Below, in pieces: positions 35,043-42,798 of a DNA stretch of 59,927 nucleotides. Source of the stretch: an uncultured Bacillaceae bacterium (GTDB taxonomy: Bacteria > Bacillota > Bacilli > Bacillales > Alkalibacillaceae); NCBI GenBank assembly GCA_937983065.1, contig CALKAL010000053.1:1-59927 (forward strand). Direction: 5' to 3'. The notes below the pieces were generated by a model. That model searched no databases, was not told the origin of the DNA, and saw only the letters and a program-made list of their open reading frames with translations. Each line of letters starts with the position of its first letter. The stretch's first letter is position 1. The position numbers and the translations under genes are program-made.

Positions 35043-35600
35043 TTAAACTTCTAAAATTTCCTCTTCTTTAGCTTCTAACATTTGATCGATTTCGTCAATA
35101 TGGTTATCTGTTATTTTTTGGACATCGTCTTGATAAGTTCGAGATTCATCCTCGGTTAAATCGCCATTTTTCTCCATTTTCTTAAATTCATCATTCGCAT
35201 CACGGCGAATATTACGAACTTGGATACGGCTTTCTTCGGCATATTTTCTAACTACTTTAACGAGTTCTTTCCGACGTTCTTCTGTTAAAATAGGAATATT
35301 AATACGAATGACTTTTCCGTCATTGTTTGGTGTTAAGCCTAAATCAGCTTTTAAAATAGCCTTTTCAATATTTTCCATCGCTGACTGATCATAAGGAGAA
35401 ATAACGATTAAGCGTGGTTCAGGTGCTGATACCGTCGCTAGCTGATTAAGTGGTGTGTTAGCTCCGTAATATTCAACAAATACACTGTCTAAAATTGAAG
35501 GGTTCGCTCTTCCTGCTCTAACAGTAGCTAATTGTCTACTAAGAGCTTGAGTCGCTTTTTTCATTCGATCTTTACAATCTTTAATAATCGCATCTCCCAT
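35043..35600 (-). CDS. frr: Ribosome recycling factor
   Basis: This 185-residue protein, of standard length, splits post-termination ribosomes together with EF-G. The three-helix-bundle pattern and family motifs (RAGRANPSILD, PEPRLIVISPYD, NDGKVIRINIP, TEERRKELVK) are intact. GGAGGAAG precedes the ATG, and only two bases separate it from the pyrH stop, so the pair is co-translated. It closes the rpsB-tsf-pyrH-frr group. Confidence 0.97.
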   Translation of the reverse strand: MGDAIIKDCKDRMKKATQALSRQLATVRAGRANPSILDSVFVEYYGANTPLNQLATVSAPEPRLIVISPYDQSAMENIEKAILKADLGLTPNNDGKVIRINIPILTEERRKELVKVVRKYAEESRIQVRNIRRDANDEFKKMEKNGDLTEDESRTYQDDVQKITDNHIDEIDQMLEAKEEEILEV

Positions 35601-35602
35601 TT

Positions 35603-36325
35603 TTACTTCCTCCTAATTATCGTACCTATTTTTTCACCTGTTACTACACGTTTAATATTACCACGTTCCATGATTGAAAACACGATTAATGATATATTAT
35701 TATCCATGCAAAGGGATGAAGCGGTTGAATCCATAACACCTAGCCCTTTATTTAACAAGTCTAAATAAGAAAGTTCAGTATATTTTTTAGCGTTTTCATT
35801 ATACTTAGGGTCATCATTGTAAACGCCGTCTACGTTGTTTTTAGCCATTAAAATAACGTCTGCTTCCATCTCGGCTGCTCGTAACGCTGCAGTCGTATCT
35901 GTTGAAAAATACGGATTCCCTGTACCACCTGCAAAAATAACGACTCGTCCTTTTTCTAAGTGACGCATCGCTTTTCTACGAATATAAGGCTCTGCCACTT
36001 GTCTCATTTCGATTGAAGTTTGAACGCGTGTCGGTATGCCTAAATTTTCAAGGCCGTCTTGCAAAGCTAATGAATTCATGACTGTTGCGAGCATTCCCAT
36101 GTAATCCGCATTCGCCCGATCCATTCCAACCTCGCTTCCTATTTTACCACGCCAAAGGTTTCCCCCGCCAACAACAATGGCAATTTCTATGCCGAGTTCA
36201 TGGACTTCTTTAATTTCAGTTGCAATTGATTTTATAAATTCAGGGTCAATACCGAAACCTTTTGTACCACTTAATGCTTCTCCACTCAATTTTAGAACAA
36301 TACGATCAAATTTGGCTGTCGACAT
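35603..36325 (-). CDS. pyrH: UMP kinase
   Basis: This 240-residue amino-acid-kinase-fold enzyme phosphorylates UMP to UDP. It starts MSTAKFDRIVLKLSGEALSG, with VVGGGNLWRG near residue 56 and the C-terminal MDSTASSLC. GGAGGTTACT precedes the ATG at 36325. The open frame continues 37 codons upstream into the repeat between tsf and pyrH; that extension has no family match and no ribosome site and is not part of the gene. The usual hexameric, GTP-activated enzyme is expected. Confidence 0.96.
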   Translation of the reverse strand: MSTAKFDRIVLKLSGEALSGTKGFGIDPEFIKSIATEIKEVHELGIEIAIVVGGGNLWRGKIGSEVGMDRANADYMGMLATVMNSLALQDGLENLGIPTRVQTSIEMRQVAEPYIRRKAMRHLEKGRVVIFAGGTGNPYFSTDTTAALRAAEMEADVILMAKNNVDGVYNDDPKYNENAKKYTELSYLDLLNKGLGVMDSTASSLCMDNNISLIVFSIMERGNIKRVVTGEKIGTIIRRK

Positions 36326-36380
36326 AGTAACCTCCGTTATGTTCATTATTTTTGTTAATCGCCCTTTAATTTTTGAAAAA

Positions 36381-36556
36381 TAGAGGTTGGGACAAATGGA
36401 TTTCCAATAAAACACGAACGTGATTAGAGAGTACATTCACTCTGGAAATATTACCCACAAGGCATAATCTTGCTTAGCAGATTGAAATCTACGTTTATTT
36501 CCAGAGTTTAGTTATCTCTATGTCCGGTTTATCGTCTAATTTTGTCCCAGCCTCTA
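36381..36556. repeat. MITE-like element with terminal inverted repeats
   Basis: The element is about 176 bases long. Its ends are AGAGGTTGGGACAAA (36382-36396) and TTTGTCCCAGCCTCT (36541-36555), imperfect inverted repeats bounded by TA on both sides. A second, inner inverted repeat is ACTCTGGAAATA (36439-36450) with TATTTCCAGAGT (36496-36507). It has no coding capacity. Related GGGACAAA/TTTGTCCC intergenic repeats occur in Firmicutes, by my recollection. On the minus strand its far end runs into ATTTTTC, so it may also act as the tsf terminator. Confidence 0.7.
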
Positions 36557-36571
36557 CCTATATTAAAGTAA

Positions 36572-37456
36572 TTATTTTTTAATTTGACTCATAACTTCCT
36601 CAGCGAAATTTTCTTCTCTCTTTTCGAGCCCTTCGCCGACTTCATAACGAACAAACGTTTTAACTGTAGCTCCTTTTGATTCAACAAATTTTTTCACTGT
36701 TAAATCAGGATCTTTAACGAAGGATTGTTCAACTAAACAAATTTCTTCAAAAAACTTTCTTAATCGGCCTTCAACCATTTTTTCTACAATATTTTCTGGT
36801 TTACCTTCGTTTAAGGCTTGTTGTTTAAGAACTTCTCTTTCTCTTTCAATTTCTTCTTCAGCTACTGAATCTCTATCAAGGTAACGAGGGTTAACCGCTG
36901 CAACATGCATTGCTACATCTTTTGCGACGGATGCATCAGTTGTTCCTTCAAGTACCGTTAAGACACCGATTTTCCCACCCATATGGATGTATTCTCCAAA
37001 TGCGGATTGATCGTCCTTTTCATAAATCGTAAAACGACGGAGAGATAATTTTTCACCAATTTTTGCAATTGCTGCATTGATGTACTGTTCTAATGTATCT
37101 CCATCACCGTGAAGCTTTTGACCCATCGCTTCTTCTAAGTTAGCTGGTTTTTGTGATAGTAAATGCTTTGCAATTTCTTCTAAAAGCGTTTTGAATTCTT
37201 CGTTTTTAGCTACGAAATCTGTTTCACTATTGACTTCTAAAATGACAGCTGTATTTCCTTCAGAGGCAATAAATGCAGAACCTTCTGCTGCAATACGATC
37301 AGCTTTTTTCGCTGCACTCGCCATTCCTTTTTCTCTTAAATAATCAATTGCTTTTTCAATATCACCGTCAGTTTCTTGTAATGCTTTTTTACAGTCCATC
37401 ATACCTGCGCCTGTTTTTTCACGTAATTCTTTTACGAGCTTTGCTGTAATTGCCAT
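36572..37456 (-). CDS. tsf: Elongation factor Ts
   Basis: This 294-residue guanine-nucleotide exchange factor recycles EF-Tu. An N-terminal UBA-like domain (KLVKELREKTGAGMMDCKKAL) is followed by the ETDFVAKNEEF signature near residue 78 and the core and C-terminal subdomains. AAGGAGGATT precedes the ATG. It follows rpsB after a terminator, and a MITE-like element lies immediately downstream, before pyrH. Confidence 0.97.
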   Translation of the reverse strand: MAITAKLVKELREKTGAGMMDCKKALQETDGDIEKAIDYLREKGMASAAKKADRIAAEGSAFIASEGNTAVILEVNSETDFVAKNEEFKTLLEEIAKHLLSQKPANLEEAMGQKLHGDGDTLEQYINAAIAKIGEKLSLRRFTIYEKDDQSAFGEYIHMGGKIGVLTVLEGTTDASVAKDVAMHVAAVNPRYLDRDSVAEEEIEREREVLKQQALNEGKPENIVEKMVEGRLRKFFEEICLVEQSFVKDPDLTVKKFVESKGATVKTFVRYEVGEGLEKREENFAEEVMSQIKK

Positions 37457-37497
37457 TTAGAATCCTCCTTATCTATAGTCAATCATTAATTCTTTTC

Positions 37498-37534
37498 AAA
37501 AAAAGGTGATAAAAGGTATCTCCTCTTATCACCT
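37498..37534 (-). terminator. Terminator/attenuator between rpsB and tsf
   Basis: AGGTGATAA and TTATCACCT pair around an internal loop, and a run of seven T follows on the minus strand. It stands between rpsB and tsf and would lower tsf, pyrH and frr relative to rpsB. Confidence 0.8.
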
Positions 37535-37541
37535 CGACCTT

Positions 37542-38342
37542 TTACTCTTCTACTTTTTCATTTTGAGCGACGTCAGTTTCTTCTGTTTCTTCTATTACAT
37601 CTTCTTCAACTTGTTCAGTTTCAGCAACTTCTTCAGTTTGTGAAACGTCTACAGTTGTTTCCCCTTGCTTAACTTCTAATATAGCATCTGCCATTTTAGC
37701 TGTAATTAATTTTACAGCACGAATTGCATCATCATTTGCTGGAATAACATAATCTACTTCGTCTGGGTCACAGTTCGTATCAACCATTGCTACAATAGGT
37801 ATGTTTAGCTTATGGGCTTCAGCAATTGCGATACGTTCTTTTCTCGGATCGACGACGAATAAAGCATCAGGGATTCGATCCATATCTTTAATACCACCTA
37901 AGAACTTTTCTAAACGCTCTTTTTCTTTAATAATTATTCCAACTTCTTTTTTAGGTAATACTTCAAAAGTACCGTCTTCTTCCATCTTTTCGATTTCTTT
38001 AAGACGATTGATTCTTTTTTGAATCGTTTCGAAGTTCGTTAATGTTCCACCTAACCAACGTTGGTTCACATAGAACATACCAGAACGAATCGCTTCATCT
38101 TTAACAGTATCTTGAGCTTGCTTTTTCGTTCCTACGAATAGGATCGTTCCTCCATCTTGAGCAACATCTCTAACGAAGTTGTACGCTTCATCAATCTTCT
38201 TTACTGTTTTCTGAAGATCGATAATGTAAATACCGTTTCTTTCCGTGAAAATGTATTTTTTCATTTTCGGGTTCCAACGGCGTGTTTGATGTCCGAAATG
38301 AACACCAGCTTCAAGCAATTGTTTCATTGAAATGACTGACAT
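37542..38342 (-). CDS. rpsB: 30S ribosomal protein S2
   Basis: This 266-residue protein is S2 of the 30S subunit. The family core (MKQLLEAGVHFGHQTRRWNPKM, then KKQAQDTVKDEA and PDALFVVDPRKE) ends near residue 228. Beyond it is a C-terminal tail of about 35 residues that is mostly Glu and Asp with Val and Thr; B. subtilis S2 is about 20 residues shorter as I recall. GGAGGAAAAAATT precedes the ATG. It has its own promoter within the end of swrB and a leader of about 117 bases. Confidence 0.97.
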   Translation of the reverse strand: MSVISMKQLLEAGVHFGHQTRRWNPKMKKYIFTERNGIYIIDLQKTVKKIDEAYNFVRDVAQDGGTILFVGTKKQAQDTVKDEAIRSGMFYVNQRWLGGTLTNFETIQKRINRLKEIEKMEEDGTFEVLPKKEVGIIIKEKERLEKFLGGIKDMDRIPDALFVVDPRKERIAIAEAHKLNIPIVAMVDTNCDPDEVDYVIPANDDAIRAVKLITAKMADAILEVKQGETTVDVSQTEEVAETEQVEEDVIEETEETDVAQNEKVEE

Positions 38343-38459
38343 AATTTTTTCCTCCTCGGTTTTATTCCTCCGCTCATATCATGAATAAATGAAGACTTAT
38401 AAATATGAAATTGATAAGCACCCTTCATTCATTTCAATAAGCGTGTGTATTTAACACCA
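38343..38459 (-). promoter_or_regulatory. Leader of rpsB with inverted repeat
   Basis: The roughly 117-base leader contains AATGAAG pairing with CTTCATT around 28 bases, and a short GTGT-ACAC stem near its start. It has no open frame of note. Autogenous control by S2 through the rpsB leader is known in some bacteria, so this stem is a candidate site, but I cannot match it to a defined motif. Confidence 0.3.
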
Positions 38460-38465
38460 AAAGTT

Positions 38466-38494
38466 AATATATCATAACATGAAAGAGCTATCAA
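38466..38494 (-). promoter_or_regulatory. Sigma-A promoter for rpsB
   Basis: The minus strand reads TTGATA, a 17-base spacer, then TATATT, a near-consensus sigma-A promoter. Its -35 box overlaps the swrB stop codon. It gives rpsB independent expression at the end of the fla/che operon. Confidence 0.75.
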
Positions 38495-39054
38495 GTATTA
38501 ATTCTTTCATTTAATGAATTGAATTTAACAATAAGTTCAACTTCAGTATTTCCCCGATTAAATTTTTTAGCTATTTCTTCAATCGAAGCACCTGACGAAT
38601 ACAAGTGCATAATTTGTGATTCTATTGAAGGTGTATCTATTTTATCTTTAACTTGTACTTTTTCAAGGGAATTATTTTCAACTGGCTTTTCAGCTTTTCT
38701 CAGCAAAGCTTGACGTTCATATTGAAAGGATTCTTCATCAGTCTTTATTTCATCACTCTGAACGTTCACATGCTCCCTAACTTTAGCCTGTTTTTCTTTG
38801 TAAGTAGCTCGGTCAGTATCATCTGCTTCATCTTGATGTAAATGGTCTAGGTGAGTTAATAAGCCTAAAAATTTTTTATTTTCATCTTTAAGCTCTAATA
38901 AATAGGAATTAAATAAGTCCTCAACTTCGCTTATTCTTTTTTCGAATTGACTTTCAGCTTCGGTTGCGCTCTTTAATTTTTGATAGAGTAGAAAAATAAC
39001 GATAAATGAAATACCGTGAAAAATAAAGCTGATTAACAACAATGTCATTTCCAT
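38491..39054 (-). CDS. swrB: SwrB-like swarming motility protein (YlxL)
   Basis: This 187-residue protein has a single N-terminal membrane span (residues 4-24), a coiled-coil-like region rich in Glu and Lys, and a C-terminal helix-turn-helix-like element (GASIEEIAKKFNRGNTEVEL). This layout and its place after sigD match B. subtilis SwrB, which promotes FliF/FliG-dependent activation of flagellar export. AGGGTT precedes the ATG. The C-terminal element is the conserved part; the middle is variable. It is the last gene of the fla/che operon, and no strong terminator follows. Confidence 0.8.
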   Translation of the reverse strand: MEMTLLLISFIFHGISFIVIFLLYQKLKSATEAESQFEKRISEVEDLFNSYLLELKDENKKFLGLLTHLDHLHQDEADDTDRATYKEKQAKVREHVNVQSDEIKTDEESFQYERQALLRKAEKPVENNSLEKVQVKDKIDTPSIESQIMHLYSSGASIEEIAKKFNRGNTEVELIVKFNSLNERINT

Positions 39055-39071
39055 AGTAAAACCCTCAGTTC

Positions 39072-39386
39072 TTAGCCAGAGTAGTCGATGAATTTTCCTA
39101 AAAACGGATGCTTTACTGACTCTTTTTGCTCGTCATGTTTTTCGTATTGCTTTGATTCTTGACGATCATCGTTCGCAGTATTACCCTCTTCTTGATCCGT
39201 CAATTTTACATCATCTTTTTCGTTCATCTTTTTGACAGAAGTGCGGTTCAACAGTTGTTCCCGCAATTGAGCTTGCTGTAATTGATCTTGAACGAGTTGA
39301 CCTCTTTGCTGCATTTGTTCCTGAAGCTGGCCAACATCATGAGTTCTTGGAAGCGCCACTTGTAATTCAACTGCTTTCCAACTCAT
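39072..39386 (-). CDS. Small conserved-looking protein of unknown function
   Basis: I do not recognise the function of this 104-residue protein. It starts MSWKAVELQVALPRTHDVG at the ATG at 39386, with AAAGGA nine bases upstream. Residues 20-50 are very rich in Gln and likely form an amphipathic coiled coil (QLQEQMQQRGQLVQDQLQQA). A hydrophilic Asp/Glu/Lys/Asn stretch follows, and the last 12 residues form a distinct HPFLGKFIDYSG. It has no signal peptide or membrane span. Position inside the fla/che operon, between fapA and swrB, suggests a motility-related or co-regulated role; I recall similar small genes at this place in other Bacillaceae. Confidence 0.7.
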   Translation of the reverse strand: MSWKAVELQVALPRTHDVGQLQEQMQQRGQLVQDQLQQAQLREQLLNRTSVKKMNEKDDVKLTDQEEGNTANDDRQESKQYEKHDEQKESVKHPFLGKFIDYSG

Positions 39387-39404
39387 AAGCCATCTTCCTT
39401 TCAC

Positions 39405-40820
39405 TTATAACGTTGAAATATTAAAGTCATTTCCTTGAAATACGACCGAAACATATTTATATTCCGATTGAAAGCGGTAAGAATATTTACCACAAATAAT
39501 TGTAACGTTTGGGTAAACGATTCCTAGAGCTTTTAACATAATTTGATCGACCTCTTTAACGTCATCGTTTTTATCTATGAGCTGTTCCTTTCGATCCTCT
39601 AACTCGTTTAATTGATAGACTAGCTTTTTCATCGATTGTTGTTGTCTTTGCAGCATCGTTTCTTCATTCGGCTTAAGCGGTCTTAAGCTTTTAATTTTCT
39701 TTAAATTTTCGCCGATGATTTCAAGTTTTTTAATTTGATCGAGCAACTCGTCCATCTCTTTATTAATTCGTGTTTTCTCCTCTAAAACCTTCTTATTTTC
39801 CCCTAAATATATTAAAGTTTGTGTGCTTAATCGATTCCCAATATCGTGACCAATAATTTGCCTTCCAGCAGAAATGGAACCACCAATAATATGTCCTGTT
39901 TTGCAATAGACCACTTCACGAGCAATAATTTGACTATGCAATGCCGACTTGTCTATCAGTATATCCCGACCAGCTTCTAATATGCCTTGATTAACATTGC
40001 CAACATGTATATCTAATCCTGCTGTTATTTTACCTTTTCCGAGTCCAGAAATTCCTTCATTAACAAAAACAGATCCACCCGCCTCAATATGTGCCGCTTC
40101 TACTAAACCAAAAACTTGTATATCTCCTCTAGCTTTTAATGAAAACCCGTTCGGTACATCTCCTCTTATGACGATTGAACCATTAAAATCTATATTTCCT
40201 ATCGATAAATCGAGATCTTGATTCACTTCAAAAATTGGTAAAACATTCACTTTATTATCAACAGCGGACACTTGGCCACTGTTAGTTGCATAAATCGTCA
40301 TCTCTTCTTCGACTAATTTTGTGTTTTTACCAGGGATTAGCCGAGCGACTTTTCCTTTTTTAGCAGGTATGATTTTCCCGAACACGTCTTTACCACTTGT
40401 ACCGTTCGTCGGTGGAATGATTGTTGCTAATTTATCTCCTACCTCCGCTTTCGGGATTTGCATGACCTCTTTAAAATCGACTTTTCCTTTTTGCTCAATC
40501 GATAACGTCATCGTCGCTTCAACATAATAGTTTACATACCCGTCTTCACCATTTACTGGTGGCGTCCCTGTCGCAATTTCAATCGGTTCAAAATTCATTC
40601 CGATAGATTGTATAACTTGATCGAAATTTTCTTCTTTAATGCCATAAGTAATTTTATATTTTTGAATTAATTCATTGATGTGAGATGCAGTAATTGATTG
40701 CTTGATTTCCTCGAGTGAATATTCAGATAATAATTTATTGAAACGATTTTCATTTAGTTCAATATAAGCTTTTAATTTATTTCTTTCCACTGAAATGGTG
40801 AAAATATCAATATATTGCAT
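39405..40820 (-). CDS. fapA: DUF342 flagellar assembly protein A family (FapA)
   Basis: This 471-residue DUF342 protein consists of an N-terminal alpha/beta region, a central beta-helix rich in regular Gly and hydrophobic repeats (SLKARGDIQVFGLVEAAHIE and following), and a C-terminal coiled coil (about 330-420). GAGGTGAT lies six bases before the ATG at 40820. FapA in Vibrio polar flagella is linked to polar targeting of the flagellar machinery; in Bacillaceae its role is not established, and B. subtilis lacks it at this position as I recall. It lies between sigD and the small unknown gene. Confidence 0.85.
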   Translation of the reverse strand: MQYIDIFTISVERNKLKAYIELNENRFNKLLSEYSLEEIKQSITASHINELIQKYKITYGIKEENFDQVIQSIGMNFEPIEIATGTPPVNGEDGYVNYYVEATMTLSIEQKGKVDFKEVMQIPKAEVGDKLATIIPPTNGTSGKDVFGKIIPAKKGKVARLIPGKNTKLVEEEMTIYATNSGQVSAVDNKVNVLPIFEVNQDLDLSIGNIDFNGSIVIRGDVPNGFSLKARGDIQVFGLVEAAHIEAGGSVFVNEGISGLGKGKITAGLDIHVGNVNQGILEAGRDILIDKSALHSQIIAREVVYCKTGHIIGGSISAGRQIIGHDIGNRLSTQTLIYLGENKKVLEEKTRINKEMDELLDQIKKLEIIGENLKKIKSLRPLKPNEETMLQRQQQSMKKLVYQLNELEDRKEQLIDKNDDVKEVDQIMLKALGIVYPNVTIICGKYSYRFQSEYKYVSVVFQGNDFNISTL

Positions 40821-40859
40821 CCCAATCACCTCAAAGCATATTCATATTTCGTAAAACGG

Positions 40860-41633
40860 TTAACCTTCTTCATTTGAAGCTAAAAGTTTTCTAAGCTTAA
40901 CAATCGATTGACTATGTATTTGTGATATTCGAGAAGTCGTTAATTCTAGGACGTCACCAATCTCGGTTAAAGATAATCCTTCTTTATAAAATAAACTAAT
41001 GACGAGCTGTTCTTTTTCGTTTAGTGTATTTATAAGCTGAGCTAGTTCTTCTACCTTCTCTTTTTGTTCATATTGTTGTTCAGGATTCAGTTCAATATGG
41101 TCTGGAATTGTGTTACGTAAACTTTCCCGCTGTTCGTTTCCTACATCCGACGTTTTAGATTCTATTGATAATAAATTAGCAAACAAACTATCTTTTATAA
41201 TTTCAGCAACCTCTTGCTCATCAATGTTCACTTCTTTAGCGATTTCTTTAACACTCGGTTCTCTTTTATACCGTTGCTCGAGCTTTTCATATGCCTGTTC
41301 GATTAATTTAGATTTATCCCGCACAGTTCTAGGAAGCCAATCTTCTTTTCTCAGCCCATCTATAATGGCACCGCGGATCCGAAAAGATGCGTACGTATCA
41401 AATTTTAAGTCACGCTTCGTATCAAATTTCTCCATCGCATCAAAAAGCCCCATTAATGCGAGACTTTTCACTTCTTCCCGGTCTACATTTTTCGGTAAAT
41501 TCATATAGACACGATTGACTTGATAATTAACGATTGGCATGTAATATTCGACTAGACGATTCCCTGCTTCTTCGTCCTTTGAGGTCTTCCATTTATTCCA
41601 CAAGGTCTCTATTGAGGTAACAGACTGTTTCAT
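40860..41633 (-). CDS. sigD: Motility sigma factor SigD (FliA/WhiG family)
   Basis: This 257-residue sigma-28 factor directs RNA polymerase to late flagellar, motility and autolysin promoters. Region 2 (YMPIVNYQVNRVYMNLP and VDREEVKSLALMGLFDAM), the region-3 segment and the region-4 helix-turn-helix (GLSLTEIGDVLELTTSRISQIHSQ) are all present. The ATG at 41633 has GGAGGTTTT upstream; seven extra in-frame codons are unlikely. It lies near the end of the fla/che operon, where expression level is known in B. subtilis to set the motile fraction. Confidence 0.96.
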   Translation of the reverse strand: MKQSVTSIETLWNKWKTSKDEEAGNRLVEYYMPIVNYQVNRVYMNLPKNVDREEVKSLALMGLFDAMEKFDTKRDLKFDTYASFRIRGAIIDGLRKEDWLPRTVRDKSKLIEQAYEKLEQRYKREPSVKEIAKEVNIDEQEVAEIIKDSLFANLLSIESKTSDVGNEQRESLRNTIPDHIELNPEQQYEQKEKVEELAQLINTLNEKEQLVISLFYKEGLSLTEIGDVLELTTSRISQIHSQSIVKLRKLLASNEEG

Positions 41634-41654
41634 CGTAAAACCTCCACGATTCAT

Positions 41655-42152
41655 TTAAATAAATTTAACCCCTTCATGTGCTGTTCTAACTTTTAGTTCC
41701 CCTGTTTCAGGGATAAACTCAATCGTCCGTCCTTTATTACCCCCGACATCTTGAGCTATAATTGGAATACGATAGTTGTTCAAAATTTCTTCAACCGCTT
41801 CTACATTCCGTTTTCCAATACGGAGCATCGGGTTACTATTTTGGACCTGAAACATTTGAGCACCGCCAGCCATTTTCGCTTTCAATCGATATTTTGCTGT
41901 TCCTTCTTTTTCCAACATATTTAATAATGTATCAATTCCACTATCCGCGTATTTTCCAACTTTTATTTCCGATGTTCTCGATAATGAGGAGTGAGGTAAC
42001 ATAACATGAACGAGACCTGCTATCTTTTTAACTTCATCATAAATAACAAGACCGATACATGAGCCTAATCCAGATGTGCTAATCGTCTGTGGTGCATGAC
42101 AGATATTTAAATCGGCAATACCGACTTTCACAACATCACGACTGTTCATCAT
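41655..42152 (-). CDS. cheD: Chemoreceptor glutamine deamidase CheD
   Basis: This 165-residue enzyme deamidates Gln residues in chemoreceptors and interacts with CheC. The catalytic Cys is in TSGLGSCIGLV and the His in GLVHVMLPHSS, both intact. Three possible starts stand in a row (GTG, ATG, ATG); the first ATG at 42152 is chosen with AGGAG nine bases upstream. Its beginning overlaps the end of cheC by about 17 bases in another frame, which suggests coupling of the two partner proteins. Confidence 0.94.
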   Translation of the reverse strand: MMNSRDVVKVGIADLNICHAPQTISTSGLGSCIGLVIYDEVKKIAGLVHVMLPHSSLSRTSEIKVGKYADSGIDTLLNMLEKEGTAKYRLKAKMAGGAQMFQVQNSNPMLRIGKRNVEAVEEILNNYRIPIIAQDVGGNKGRTIEFIPETGELKVRTAHEGVKFI

Positions 42153-42780
42153 CACTACTAACTCCTAATGCTTTGAAAATCTTCTTATATGTTAATGGAT
42201 CAGGTAATAAAACAAAATGACCACTCATCGGTTGCTTATTATCGCCTAGCTCATTGAGAACCGTTTCAATTAAAATGACTTCATCGGATACAGTTGAAAT
42301 TTCAAGAATTCCTTCAGTTAAAATAGCACCTGCCATGTCGATCGTTACGTTCGGCACATGCTGATAAAGCTGTAAATTGGAAAAGTCAGAAAGCGCACGT
42401 AAATAAGAGCCAACTAATATATTTCCTAATTCTTTAAATGCTGAAAGAGCTAGGGAATTATTGCTATTTAAAACGGTTTGAGACGGGTCATTAGTTAAAA
42501 GCTTAACGAAACGATCCGCATCTTCAGGTGCAAATAATATATAGACGCTTCCGTTTATTTCACCTTCAAAAGGGACAAAAACAGCAGCTTGTATATGCTC
42601 AGAGCCTCCTGTAATTTCCATCATTTCATCAAAGGAGACAACATTTACTTTCGGGACGGTCATCATAACACTCATCCCTAAAAAATCTGACAGTGATGAG
42701 GCGGCATTTCCCGCACCAATATTACCTATTTCTTTTAATATGTCTAGCTGTAATTGCTTTAAATTTGAAAAGTAACCCAT
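42136..42780 (-). CDS. cheC: CheY-P phosphatase CheC
   Basis: This 214-residue protein dephosphorylates CheY-P and is stimulated by CheD. Two copies of the CheC active-site motif are seen: ILKEIGNIGAGNA near residue 14 and FKELGNILVGSYL near residue 110, each with the Glu and Asn. The chain ends with an acidic segment (SSDDEQS). AAAGAGGAA precedes the ATG. It follows cheW and overlaps cheD. Both motifs look active, as in B. subtilis. Confidence 0.95.
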   Translation of the reverse strand: MGYFSNLKQLQLDILKEIGNIGAGNAASSLSDFLGMSVMMTVPKVNVVSFDEMMEITGGSEHIQAAVFVPFEGEINGSVYILFAPEDADRFVKLLTNDPSQTVLNSNNSLALSAFKELGNILVGSYLRALSDFSNLQLYQHVPNVTIDMAGAILTEGILEISTVSDEVILIETVLNELGDNKQPMSGHFVLLPDPLTYKKIFKALGVSSDDEQS

Positions 42781-42798
42781 CTTCTGTTCCTCTTTCCA

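Noticed and set aside
36326..36436. 37-codon upstream extension of pyrH
   Set aside because: It begins inside the MITE-like repeat, has no ribosome site, and the family N-terminus and GGAGG support the start at 36325.
41110..41508. Plus-strand open frame of 132 codons opposite sigD
   Set aside because: Antisense to conserved sigma regions 2 to 4; no ribosome site or domain pattern.
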